Source of the DNA: Streptomyces sp. NBC_01689
Lineage (GTDB): Bacteria > Actinomycetota > Actinomycetes > Streptomycetales > Streptomycetaceae
Assembly: GCF_036250675.1 (NCBI RefSeq)
Contig: NZ_CP109592.1
Span: 3,038,001-3,102,000, forward strand
Direction: 5' to 3'
DNA: 64,000 nucleotides
Shown here: in pieces, positions 39,265-47,352 of the stretch
Position numbering within the stretch: position 1 is the first letter of the stretch
Layout of the letters: every line of letters begins with the position of its first letter
Program-made: the position numbers and the translations under genes
Notes under the pieces: generated by a model
Databases searched by the model: none
The model's input: the letters and a program-made list of their open reading frames with translations, nothing else
Told to the model about the DNA's origin: nothing

Positions 39265-40050
39265 GGCGTGGAACTCGGCGTAGTCCTCACCGTTCATCAG
39301 CAGGGCCTGGGTCGACGCGTCCAGTTCGACGGAGGCGGCGAGCGGCATGTCCAGTTCGGCGGTGAGCAGCGCCTTGGTCTGGGCGTGCGCGAGGGCCGGT
39401 CCGGCCGCCAGCCGGAGGGCGAGTGCCCGCGCGGCCTCGTCCGCGTGCCCCTCCTCGGTCAGCTCGCTGATCAGACCGATCCGCTCGGCCTCGGGAGCCC
39501 GCACGGGGTCGCCGAGCATCAGCAGCCGGGTCGCGTGACCGAGCCCGACGACGCGCGGCAGCAGATAGGCGGCGCCCATGTCGCCTCCGGAGAGTCCGAC
39601 GCGGGTGAAGAGGAAGGCGAAGCGGGCGCTGGGGTCGGCGACCCGGAAGTCGGCCGCCAGCGCGAGCACGGCTCCGGCGCCCGCGGCCACGCCGTGCACC
39701 GCGGCGACGACCGGGAAGGGGCACTCCCGTACGGCGCGCACGACCTGTCCGGTCATCCGGTTGAAGTCGAGGAGCTGGGCGGTGTCCATGGAGAGGGTGG
39801 CGCCGATGATCTCGTCGACGTCACCGCCCGAGCAGAACCCGCGGCCCTCGCCCGCCAGCACCAGGGCGCGCACCGACCGCTCCCGGGAGAGCTCGGCGAG
39901 CAGGTCGCGCAGGTCGGCGTAGGCGCCGAAGGTGAGGGCGTTGAGTTTCTCGGGCCGGGCCAGGGTGACCGTGGCGACCCCGTCGGCGAACTCGCACCTC
40001 AGGTGGCGCCACGCGGAGGTGCGGGCGGCTGAGCCGGTGAAGGGACTCAT
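39223..40050 (-). CDS. Enoyl-CoA hydratase/isomerase family protein
   Basis: A 275-residue crotonase. Substrate and oxyanion-hole motifs are [33 protein letters not shown] and [52 protein letters not shown], and it ends with the usual basic tail [15 protein letters not shown] 40050 is the start. It is transcribed toward the monooxygenase gene and likely co-transcribed, with a 74-bp duplication in the junction. A TGACTGTCGTCA site lies about 85 bases upstream. Probable role: hydration or ring opening of the non-aromatic CoA intermediate. Confidence 0.9.
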   Translation of the reverse strand: MSPFTGSAARTSAWRHLRCEFADGVATVTLARPEKLNALTFGAYADLRDLLAELSRERSVRALVLAGEGRGFCSGGDVDEIIGATLSMDTAQLLDFNRMTGQVVRAVRECPFPVVAAVHGVAAGAGAVLALAADFRVADPSARFAFLFTRVGLSGGDMGAAYLLPRVVGLGHATRLLMLGDPVRAPEAERIGLISELTEEGHADEAARALALRLAAGPALAHAQTKALLTAELDMPLAASVELDASTQALLMNGEDYAEFHAAFTEKRPPKWRGR

Positions 40051-40400
40051 GACGGACGGCCTCCTCGGGCGGGGCGGCGGTCTGCGCGGCGGGACCGCCC
40101 GCGCTCCCTCACGAAGTTATCACCAGTCTGTGACTGTCGTCACGAGTGCGCGATAACCCGGGCGCGGAGCGAGCTCCGGACGCGGCTCGGCCGGATGCCC
40201 GTCACCGAGTAACGGAACCTCGATGAGCCCGTAACGACAGGGGGCCCGGACGGGAGAGGACCCGTCGGCCCGGGTACGCACCCCCTGTCGGCCGAACGAC
40301 CCGGGAGAACCCTGCCGAACGTCCCGCGAAGCGCCCGCCGAGCGCCTCTGCCGGGCCGCGCCGTACCATTCCTAAAGTTGAAAGCAGGACAGCCTGCTCC
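40051..40400. promoter_or_regulatory. Divergent control region, echA / HATPase gene
   Basis: About 350 bases without a convincing gene. Holds the GTTATC...TGACTGTCGTCA operator (40116-40142), an outward GATAAC at 40150-40155, and near the HATPase start a small GCAGG-ACAG-CCTGC hairpin. Confidence 0.6.
40131..40142. promoter_or_regulatory. Shared operator TGACTGTCGTCA, echA promoter
   Basis: Identical 12-mer to 33891-33902, with GTTATC at the same 15-base offset upstream. It lies 81-92 bases before the echA start. Candidate PaaX-type site. Confidence 0.65.
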
Positions 40401-40853
40401 ATGAACGGACCCACCTTGCACGACACCCCCGCCCCCGCCTCCTGGCGCATCGCACTGCCGCACACCGCCGCGGCCGTGCCCGTCGCCCGTGCCCTGGTCC
40501 GTACCGCGATGGCCGAGCTGGAGCACGCGGCCGACAGCGACACCGCGGAGCTGCTGACCGCGGAGCTGGTGGCCAACGCCGTGGAGCACACGGCGGGGGA
40601 CGGTCCCATAGAGCTCGTGGTGGAACTGATGCCGACCGGCTGCCAGGTCGAGGTGCACGACCCCGACCCGGCGCCTCCGGGCAACCTCACCGTCCCCGGG
40701 CCGGTCGAGCCGCCCGATCCCTGGCAGGAGCACGGGCGCGGGCTGCTGCTGATCCGCACCCTCAGCTCGTCCTGCGGCCACCGCCCGACCGACTCCGGCA
40801 AGGCGGTCTGGTTCAGGCTTCCCGTGGTGCCGGCGCAGCGGCGGCCCGCCTAG
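40401..40853 (+). CDS. HATPase-domain protein (anti-sigma/SpoIIAB-like)
   Basis: A 150-residue GHKL-fold protein of the small Streptomyces type. N-box: ELLTAELVANAVEHTAG; G1 box: QVEVHDPDPAPP; G2 region: WQEHGRGLLLIRTLSSSCGHRP with K-A-V-W-F at the end. Such proteins act as anti-sigma factor kinases or bind anti-anti-sigma factors. No partner gene is adjacent. It converges on the permease gene and their stops overlap in a shared CTAG (40850-40853). Confidence 0.88.
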   Translation: MNGPTLHDTPAPASWRIALPHTAAAVPVARALVRTAMAELEHAADSDTAELLTAELVANAVEHTAGDGPIELVVELMPTGCQVEVHDPDPAPPGNLTVPGPVEPPDPWQEHGRGLLLIRTLSSSCGHRPTDSGKAVWFRLPVVPAQRRPA

Positions 40854-42412
40854 GCGGTGTCCGCGGGGCGGGCGAGCAGCGAGCGGCGGCGCCCGTACAG
40901 GACGTACACGAGGACTCCGGCCAGCAGGAACCCGGCGAACTGGATCCAGGTCGTCCAGCCCGTCTCGTACATCAGGTAGAGGCAGAAGCCGACGCCGAGG
41001 AGCGGCAGGACGGGGTGGAGCGGCACCCGGAAGGTCCGCGCGAGACCGGGCTCCCGCCTGCGCAGCGCGATCACCGCGACGTTGACGGCGGCCATCGTGG
41101 CGAGTGTGCCGATGGTCGTCAGGTCGACGACCGCGTCCAGGGAGGCGAAGGCGGCCGGGACGGCGAAGACGAGGGCGACGATCAGTGTCCCGGCGACCGG
41201 CGTCGACGTCCTCGGCGAAACCTTCTCGAAGACGCGTGGGACGAGCCCGTCCCGGGCCATGGACATGAGGATGCGGGTCTGCCCGTACATCACCGCGAGC
41301 ACCACCGAGGCGATGGCGACGACGGCGCCGAACGCGACGGCCGCGCCGCCGGCCGTCGAGCCGGTGACCTCGTTCACGACGTACGACAGGGCGGCCGGAC
41401 GGCCGCCCACCGCGTCGCCGCCGACCGCGCCGATCGCCGCGAGGGCGACCGCGCAGTAGAGCAGGGTGACCAGGCCGATGCAGACCAGGATGGCGACGGG
41501 GATGTCACGGCGGGGGTTCTTGGCCTCCTCGCCGGCGGTGGTGATGGCGTCGAAGCCGATGTACGAGAAGAAGGCGGCCGTGGTGCCCGCGCCGATGCCG
41601 CCGAGTCCGGCAGGCGAGAACGGGGTGAGGTTGCCGTCCCTGAAGGCGCTGAACCCGATCGCACAGAAGGCGACGAGCACGACGAGTTTGAGCAGGGCCA
41701 TGGCGGCGGTCGCCCGGGCGCTCTCGCGCACCCCGCGGACCAGGAGCACCGAGGCCAGCCCGATCACGACGACCGCGGGGAGGTTGACGACCCCGCCGTC
41801 GGACGGGCCCGCGGAGAGCGCCGCGGGGAGCTGCGCGCCGGTGAGGCTGTGCAGCAGCTCGTTCACGTACTGGCTCCAGCCGACCGCGACGGCCGACACG
41901 GAGACGCCGTACTCCAGGAGCAGGCACCAGCCGACGAGGAAGGCCGTGCCCTCGCCGAGTCCCGCGTAGGCGAAGGAGTACGAGGATCCGGAGACCGGGA
42001 TCGCGCCGGCGAGCTCGGCGAACGAGAACGCGGTGAAGACGCAGGTGACCGCGGCGAGGACGAACGAGACGACCACGGCTGGTCCGGCCTGCGCGACGGA
42101 GTCGGAGAGGCCGACGAAGATCCCGGTGCCGACGATCGCGCCGACACCGAAGCAGATGAGCTGGAAGAGGCCCATGGTGCGCTCGAGACCGTGGCCCTCG
42201 CGGTCGGCGCCGGATTCGGCGACGAGCAGCGCGGGCGACTTCACGCGGAGCGCGCGGCGGCCGTGGGGAGTACCCGGGGCCGGGGGCGCGCCCGGGACGC
42301 GCGGGGCGGCGGGGGTCTCGGTGGACGTGCGGGAGGTGGGGGGCGTGTGCGGGGTGGGGGTGGTTCCGAACGCGCGGGTGGTGCGGGGAGCGGGCATGCG
42401 GGTGGTGCTCAT
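40850..42412 (-). CDS. APC-family amino acid permease next to arcBA
   Basis: A 520-residue transporter with a 75-residue hydrophilic Pro/Thr-rich N-terminal tail and about 12-13 helices. APC motifs: ICFGVGAIVGTGIFVGLSD, FAELAGAIPVSGSSYSFAYAGLGE, FFSYIGFDAITTAGEEAKNPRRDIP. It resembles the permease at 3366-4874 (CAT type). ATG 42412 is used, weakly supported; ATG 42397 is an alternative. It lies 134 bases after arcB on the same strand, so it may import arginine or exchange arginine for ornithine for the deiminase pathway (inference). Confidence 0.88.
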   Translation of the reverse strand: MSTTRMPAPRTTRAFGTTPTPHTPPTSRTSTETPAAPRVPGAPPAPGTPHGRRALRVKSPALLVAESGADREGHGLERTMGLFQLICFGVGAIVGTGIFVGLSDSVAQAGPAVVVSFVLAAVTCVFTAFSFAELAGAIPVSGSSYSFAYAGLGEGTAFLVGWCLLLEYGVSVSAVAVGWSQYVNELLHSLTGAQLPAALSAGPSDGGVVNLPAVVVIGLASVLLVRGVRESARATAAMALLKLVVLVAFCAIGFSAFRDGNLTPFSPAGLGGIGAGTTAAFFSYIGFDAITTAGEEAKNPRRDIPVAILVCIGLVTLLYCAVALAAIGAVGGDAVGGRPAALSYVVNEVTGSTAGGAAVAFGAVVAIASVVLAVMYGQTRILMSMARDGLVPRVFEKVSPRTSTPVAGTLIVALVFAVPAAFASLDAVVDLTTIGTLATMAAVNVAVIALRRREPGLARTFRVPLHPVLPLLGVGFCLYLMYETGWTTWIQFAGFLLAGVLVYVLYGRRRSLLARPADTA

Positions 42413-42546
42413 TTCCGGTGGTACGGGGTGCGACGGTGGGGTGTCCCCCCGCTCGGGCGGGGCCGAGGGCCGGGGAATGTCGCGTGGCGGTCGCGGAAGG
42501 GGTGGCTCCGGACCGCCGGTCGGGACAGGGTCTGCGGCGGCCCGGC

Positions 42547-43554
42547 TCAGGCCAGGGTCGCGACCAGGACCGCCTTGATGGTGTGCAGCCGGTTCTCCGC
42601 CTCGTCGAAGACGACCGAGTGGTCCGACTCGAACACCTCGTCGGTCACTTCGAGGGAGTCGAGACCGTGGGTGGCGTGGATCTCGCGGCCGACCTTGGTG
42701 CCGAGGTCGTGGAAGGCCGGCAGGCAGTGCAGGAACCTCACGTCGGGATTGCCGGTGGCCCGCAGCACGTCCATGGTCACGGCGTACGGGGACAGGGCAC
42801 CGATGCGCTCGTCCCACACCTCCTTGGGCTCGCCCATCGAGACCCAGACGTCGGTGGCGACGAAGTCGACCCCCCGGACGCCGTCGGCCACGTCCTCGGT
42901 GAGGGTGACGCGGCCGCCGTTGGCCGCCGCGAGTTCCCGGGCCCGCGCGACGATCACGTCGGCCGGCCAGTAGGCCCGCGGGGCGACGATCCGGACGTCC
43001 ATGCCGAGGAGGGCGCCGGTGACCAGGTAGGAGTTGCCCATGTTGAACCGGGCGTCCCCGAGGTAGGCGAAGGAGATCCCGCCGAGCGGCTTGGCGCAGT
43101 GCTCGGTCATCGTGAGCACGTCCGCGAGCATCTGGGTGGGGTGCCAGTCGTCGGTCAGACCGTTGTAGACGGGCACGCCGGCGTACGCCGCCAGTTCCTC
43201 GACCGAGGCCTGACTGTCGCCCCGGTACTCGATCGCGTCGAACATCCGGCCGAGGACGCGCGCGGTGTCCTTCACCGACTCCTTGTGGCCTATCTGCGAA
43301 CCGGAGGGGTCGAGATAGGTCGTCGACGCGCCCTGGTCGGCGGCGGCGACCTCGAAGGCGCAGCGCGTGCGGGTGGAGGTCTTCTCGAAGATCAGCGCGA
43401 TGTTCCTGCCACGCAGGTACGGCGTCTCGGTCCCGGCCCTCTTGGCCGCCTTCAGCTCGGCGGCCAGCTCGATCAGACCGCGGAACTCCTCGCCGGTGAA
43501 GTCCAGCTCCTTGAGGAAGTGGCGGCCGGCGAGGACGGTCGGGACTGTCGCCAT
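42547..43554 (-). CDS. arcB: Ornithine carbamoyltransferase, probably catabolic
   Basis: A 335-residue transcarbamylase. The carbamoyl-phosphate loop is STRTR (60-64) in [15 protein letters not shown]; other family motifs are [55 protein letters not shown] and [10 protein letters not shown]. The length and the [12 protein letters not shown] motif fit ArcB/ArgF enzymes. Position downstream of arginine deiminase suggests phosphorolysis of citrulline to ornithine and carbamoyl phosphate. ATG 43554 has AGGAG about nine bases upstream. No carbamate kinase gene is in view. Confidence 0.93.
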   Translation of the reverse strand: MATVPTVLAGRHFLKELDFTGEEFRGLIELAAELKAAKRAGTETPYLRGRNIALIFEKTSTRTRCAFEVAAADQGASTTYLDPSGSQIGHKESVKDTARVLGRMFDAIEYRGDSQASVEELAAYAGVPVYNGLTDDWHPTQMLADVLTMTEHCAKPLGGISFAYLGDARFNMGNSYLVTGALLGMDVRIVAPRAYWPADVIVARARELAAANGGRVTLTEDVADGVRGVDFVATDVWVSMGEPKEVWDERIGALSPYAVTMDVLRATGNPDVRFLHCLPAFHDLGTKVGREIHATHGLDSLEVTDEVFESDHSVVFDEAENRLHTIKAVLVATLA

Positions 43555-43611
43555 GGGGGCGCTCCTGGGGGCTGCGGGACGGAAACGGGCGTCTCGGACG
43601 GGGACTTTTGG

Positions 43612-43644
43612 AATTCTATACGATGTCCAGCATTTCTATACGTA
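43612..43644 (-). promoter_or_regulatory. Two CGTATAGAAWT direct repeats before arcB
   Basis: On the minus strand CGTATAGAAAT and CGTATAGAATT occur 20 bases apart (two helical turns) about 60-90 bases before the arcB start, in an A+T-rich island. They may be ArgR (ARG box) half-sites or -10 elements. The factor is unknown. Confidence 0.45.
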
Positions 43645-43799
43645 GCCGCCCCGCTGGACCCGCCCCACGGACCGCGCCGGCCAGGGGCCACCCGCCGACA
43701 GGGGGGACGGAGGTCCGGGCCCCCCGACGCGCAGGCCCGGGCGGCGAGGCTGGACGGGGCGCGCCTCCCGGAGGGTGGGCGCGCCGGAGTTCCGGGAGC

Positions 43800-45023
43800 C
43801 TATACGGGTGCCCGTTCGACCGGGCAGCTCATGCAGCGGGGGCCGCCGCGGCCGCGGCCGAGCTCACTGCCCGGGATCTCTATGACCTCGATGCCCTGCT
43901 TGCGCAGATGCGTGTTGGTGGTCGCGTTGCGCTCGTAGGCGACCACCACACCCGGTTCGACGGCGAGGACGTTGCACCCGTCGTCCCACTGTTCCCGCTC
44001 GGCCGCGTGCACGTCCTGCGTGGCGGTCAGGACGCGGATCTCGGTCAGCCCGAGCGCCGCGGCGATCGCGCGGTGCATGTGCTCCGGGGGATGGTCGGTG
44101 ACCTTCAGCTCCTTGTCCCCCACGCCCGGCTCGATGGTGTACGAGCGCAGCATGCCGAGCCCCGCGTACTGCGTGAAGGTGTCCGCGTCCACCATCGTCA
44201 TCACCGTGTCGAGGTGCATGAAGGCCCGCCGCTTGGGCATGTCGAGCGCCACGATGGTGCGCGCCGAGCCCGCGGCGAACAGCTTGTGCGCGAGCATCTC
44301 CACGGCCTGGGGGGTGGTCCGCTCGCTCATGCCGATGAGGACCGCGCCGTTGCCGATGACCAGGACGTCGCCGCCCTCGATGGTCGACGGGTAGTCCGCC
44401 TGCCCCTCCGACCAGAGGTGGAAGGTCTCGTCCCGGAAGAGCGGGTGGTGCCGGTAGATCGCCTCGAAGTGCACGGTCTCGCGCTGCCGGGCCGGCCACC
44501 GCATGGCGTTGATGGAGACGCCGTCGTAGATCCAGGCGGAGGTGTCCCGGGTGAACAGGTGGTTCGGCAGCGGACCGAGCAGGAAGTCGTCCAGGTCCAT
44601 GACATGGAAGCGCACGGACGTGGGCTCCGGATGGGCGTCCAGGAACTCCCGCTTCGTCATGCCGCCGACGAGCGCGGCCGCCAGTTCGTCGGCGGGCAGC
44701 GTCTCGAAGGAGGCCCGCAGGTGGTCGGTCGCGAGCGGTCCGTACTCCTTCTCGTCGAAGACCCGGTCCAGGACGAGCGATCTGGCCGCGGGGATCTCCA
44801 GCGCCTCGGTGAGCAGGTCGCCGAAAAGGTGGACGGTGACCCCGCGGTCACGGAGCACGTCGGCGAACCCGTCGTGCTCCGCACGGGCCCGGCGCACCCA
44901 CAGCACGTCGTCGAAGAGCAGCGCGTCCTTGTTGCTGGGGGTGAGCCTTTTGAGCTCCAGATCAGGCCTGTGCAGGATGACGCGGCGCAGCCGCCCGGCC
45001 TCGGAGTCGACGTGGAATCCCAT
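43800..45023 (-). CDS. arcA: Arginine deiminase
   Basis: A 407-residue guanidino-modifying enzyme that hydrolyses arginine to citrulline and ammonia. Motifs: [99 protein letters not shown]; and the catalytic Cys400 in MSCP eight residues from the end. The length matches bacterial ArcA. ATG 45023 follows GGATGGAG closely; upstream in-frame codons are unsupported. It is the first gene of the arcA-arcB-permease group, but 245 bases with a likely promoter separate it from arcB. Confidence 0.95.
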   Translation of the reverse strand: MGFHVDSEAGRLRRVILHRPDLELKRLTPSNKDALLFDDVLWVRRARAEHDGFADVLRDRGVTVHLFGDLLTEALEIPAARSLVLDRVFDEKEYGPLATDHLRASFETLPADELAAALVGGMTKREFLDAHPEPTSVRFHVMDLDDFLLGPLPNHLFTRDTSAWIYDGVSINAMRWPARQRETVHFEAIYRHHPLFRDETFHLWSEGQADYPSTIEGGDVLVIGNGAVLIGMSERTTPQAVEMLAHKLFAAGSARTIVALDMPKRRAFMHLDTVMTMVDADTFTQYAGLGMLRSYTIEPGVGDKELKVTDHPPEHMHRAIAAALGLTEIRVLTATQDVHAAEREQWDDGCNVLAVEPGVVVAYERNATTNTHLRKQGIEVIEIPGSELGRGRGGPRCMSCPVERAPV

Positions 45024-45097
45024 GTCTCCATCCTGACCATCCGGACGCCCGTTCACCCACGGATCGGGCCGACCCGGACCCACTTGATTTCGTCCCC

Positions 45098-45127
45098 TTG
45101 ACGATAACCGGAATCCCGATTATCGTC
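45098..45127 (+). promoter_or_regulatory. Promoter with overlapping inverted repeat, slipin operon
   Basis: TTGACG (45098-45103) and TATCGT (45121-45126) with a 17-base spacer form a vegetative-type promoter for the slipin gene. An inverted repeat GACGATAA (45100-45107) / TTATCGTC (45120-45127) spans it exactly, as expected for a repressor site. Confidence 0.6.
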
Positions 45128-45187
45128 TTACTGACGACAACAGGGAACGAAGGGCCGCCGGGAACGCCCGGCGGCGAGGGGGTACCC

Positions 45188-46231
45188 ATGGCCGACATCA
45201 CCCGGCGTCTCGGCTGGCGCCATCTGCGCGGGGCGCCGACCGCCCACGTCCGCCACCACCGGGCGGGCCGGCTCGTCCACGACGGCCCCGGGCTCAGCTT
45301 CTGGTACCGCTCGCTGACCGCCGCGCTCTCCGAAGTGCCGGTCGAAGACCGTGAGTTGGCGATGACCTTCCACGCCCGTACGTCGGACTTCCAGGACGTA
45401 GCGGTCCAGGCCACCGTCACCTACCGCATCAGCGACCCCGGCGTCGCGGCCGCACGCCTGGACTTCTCCATCGACCCCGACACGGGCTCCTGGCGCGGCA
45501 CCCCCCTCGAACAGCTGGGGACGCTGCTGACCGAGACGGCCCAGCAGCACGCCCTGGACGTGCTCGCCCGCACGCCCCTGTCGGCGGCCCTGGTGGACGG
45601 CGTCGCCTCGGTGCGCGAGCGGATCGCGGGCGGCCTGGCCGCCGAACCCCGGCTTCCCTCCACGGGCATCGAGGTCGTGGCCGTACGCGTGGTGGCGCTG
45701 CGCCCCGAACCCGAGGTGGAGCGGGCCCTGCGCACCCCCGCCCGGGAGCAGATCCAGCAGGAGGCCGACCGGGCGACGTACGAACGGCGGGCCGTCGCGG
45801 TCGAGCGGGAGCGGGCCATCGCCGAGAACGAGCTGGCGAGTCAGATCGAACTGGCCCGGCGCGAGGAGCAGTTGGTCGACCAGCGCGGCACGAACGCGCG
45901 GCGCGAGGCGGAGGAGCACGCGGCCGCGGACGCGGTGCGGGCCACCGCCGAGGCGGCACGGACGGTACGGCTGGCGGACGCCGAGGGCACCCGGGTGGTG
46001 CGGCTGGCCGAGGCCGAGGCGCAGGCCGCCCGGGAGGTCGGCGAGGCCCGTGCCGTCGCCCAGGCCGCCTGGCTGCGGGTCCACTCGGAGGTGGACGTCG
46101 CCACGCTGCACGCGCTGACCGGCACGCGCCTCGCGGAGAACCTGCCGCGCATCGACAGCGTCACGGTGTCGCCCGACGTCCTGACCGGACTGCTCGCCCG
46201 GCTCGGCGGGGCACCGGGAGAGCCGGCGTGA
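45188..46231 (+). CDS. SPFH/slipin-like band-7 protein, no membrane segment
   Basis: A 347-residue protein. Residues about 15-170 form an SPFH (band 7) domain: RHHRAGRLVHDGPGLSFWYRSLTAALSEVPVEDRELAMTFHARTSDFQDVAVQATVTYRISDP. Residues 190-300 are a long charged Ala/Glu/Arg-rich coiled coil (EQIQQEADRATYERRAVAVERERAIAENELASQIELARREEQ) typical of flotillin/slipin oligomers. It lacks the usual N-terminal membrane hairpin. ATG 45188 follows a G-rich ribosome binding site. It overlaps the next gene by four bases (GTGA). Likely a scaffold, perhaps for the NAD-kinase-like partner. Confidence 0.88.
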   Translation: MADITRRLGWRHLRGAPTAHVRHHRAGRLVHDGPGLSFWYRSLTAALSEVPVEDRELAMTFHARTSDFQDVAVQATVTYRISDPGVAAARLDFSIDPDTGSWRGTPLEQLGTLLTETAQQHALDVLARTPLSAALVDGVASVRERIAGGLAAEPRLPSTGIEVVAVRVVALRPEPEVERALRTPAREQIQQEADRATYERRAVAVERERAIAENELASQIELARREEQLVDQRGTNARREAEEHAAADAVRATAEAARTVRLADAEGTRVVRLAEAEAQAAREVGEARAVAQAAWLRVHSEVDVATLHALTGTRLAENLPRIDSVTVSPDVLTGLLARLGGAPGEPA

Positions 46232-47121
46232 GTCTCGCCCCACGGGTCGTGCTCGTCCATCGCACCACGGAGTACGAGGAGTTGGTGGCCCGGCACGGGA
46301 CGTACGGACAAGCCGCGTTCTTCCTCACCTCCCGCGGCCGGGACATCGAGGAGGTCGCCGAGCGCGGCCGCCGCCACCGGCGGGCACTGGCCGAGGTCGC
46401 GTCGGCGGTGCCTCTGACGTGGCGTCAGGCCCGGGTCGAGCGGGGCGACCTGGACCGGTTCCTGTTCGGTCCCGAGGACGTCGTGGTCGTGGTGGGGCAG
46501 GACGGGCTGGTCGCCAACGTCGCCAAGTATCTGTCCGGGCAGCCCGTGATCGGTATCGACACCGATCCCGGGCGGAATCCGGGAGTACTGGTACGGCATC
46601 GGCCCCGGGACACCGGCGCCCTGCTCGCCTCGGCGCACAGGGGCCGGGCCGACGAGCTGACCATGGTCGAGGCCGTCGCGGACGACACGCAGCGGCTGCT
46701 GGCACTCAACGAGATCTATCTGGGAGCCGCGGGCCATCAGACGGCCCGCTATCGGCTGGGGCTCGACGAGTACGGGGGTGCCGTCGAGTCCCAGGCCTCG
46801 TCCGGGGTCCTGGTGGGCACCGGGACGGGGGCGAGCGGGTGGCTCCGCTCGGTGTGGCAGGGGCGGGGCGGCGAGTTGCCGCTGCCCCGCCCCACGGACG
46901 AACGGCTGATCTGGTTCGTCCGGGAGGCCTGGCCGTCACCGGTCACCGGTACGTCGCTCGTGGCCGGGGAGATGGGCGGGGAGGGCAGGCTGTCGCTCAC
47001 CGTCGAGTCCGACCGGCTGATCGCGTTCGGGGACGGGATGGAGGGGGACGCGGTGGAGTTGGTGTGGGGGCAGACGGTGCGGGTGGGGGTGGCGGGGGTG
47101 CGGCTGCGGCTCCTGACCTGA
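46228..47121 (+). CDS. NAD-kinase-like protein with altered motifs
   Basis: A 297-residue protein of the NADK/DAGK fold. Where NAD kinases have GGDGT it has VGQDGLVANVAKYL, then QPVIGIDTDPGRNPGVLVRH. The NE/D motif is LNEIYLGAAGHQTARYRL, and the TPTGSTAY loop is replaced by VGTGTGASGWLRSVW. The fold is thus clear but the phosphoryl-transfer residues are not canonical, so activity on NAD is open. GTG 46228 overlaps the slipin gene stop by four bases. The pair seems to be a functional unit. Confidence 0.82.
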   Translation: MSLAPRVVLVHRTTEYEELVARHGTYGQAAFFLTSRGRDIEEVAERGRRHRRALAEVASAVPLTWRQARVERGDLDRFLFGPEDVVVVVGQDGLVANVAKYLSGQPVIGIDTDPGRNPGVLVRHRPRDTGALLASAHRGRADELTMVEAVADDTQRLLALNEIYLGAAGHQTARYRLGLDEYGGAVESQASSGVLVGTGTGASGWLRSVWQGRGGELPLPRPTDERLIWFVREAWPSPVTGTSLVAGEMGGEGRLSLTVESDRLIAFGDGMEGDAVELVWGQTVRVGVAGVRLRLLT

Positions 47122-47163
47122 GGGTCCTCGCCCCCGCCGCCCCTACCCGGCCCGTCCTGTACC

Positions 47164-47309
47164 TGGGGGCTCCGCCCCCGGACCCCCGCCAAGGGGCTGC
47201 CGCCCCCTGGACCCGCGCATCGCCCGAAGGGCTCGTCCTCAAACGCCGGACGGGCTGACATACCCGACCCCGGCCAGCACCAGCAGCCCGTCCGGCGTTT
47301 GAGGACGAG
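47164..47309. terminator. Streptomyces palindromic repeat with 26-bp stem
   Basis: Between convergent genes. GGGGGC-TCC-GCCCCC (47165-47179) is a small hairpin; then CTCGTCCTC... (47232-47257) pairs perfectly over 26 bases with 47284-47309. The CTCAAACGCCGGACGGGCTG core is a repeat I know to be very common in Streptomyces intergenic DNA, and it probably acts as a bidirectional terminator. Confidence 0.85.
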
Positions 47310-47352
47310 GCCGTTCAGGCCGACAAGGGTTCCGAGGCCGCCGGAGGCACCG

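Noticed and set aside
40201..40235. Two GTAAC motifs 22 bases apart resembling GlnR a-sites
   Set aside because: The required GAAAC-type half-sites between them are missing and neither flanking gene is a nitrogen gene.
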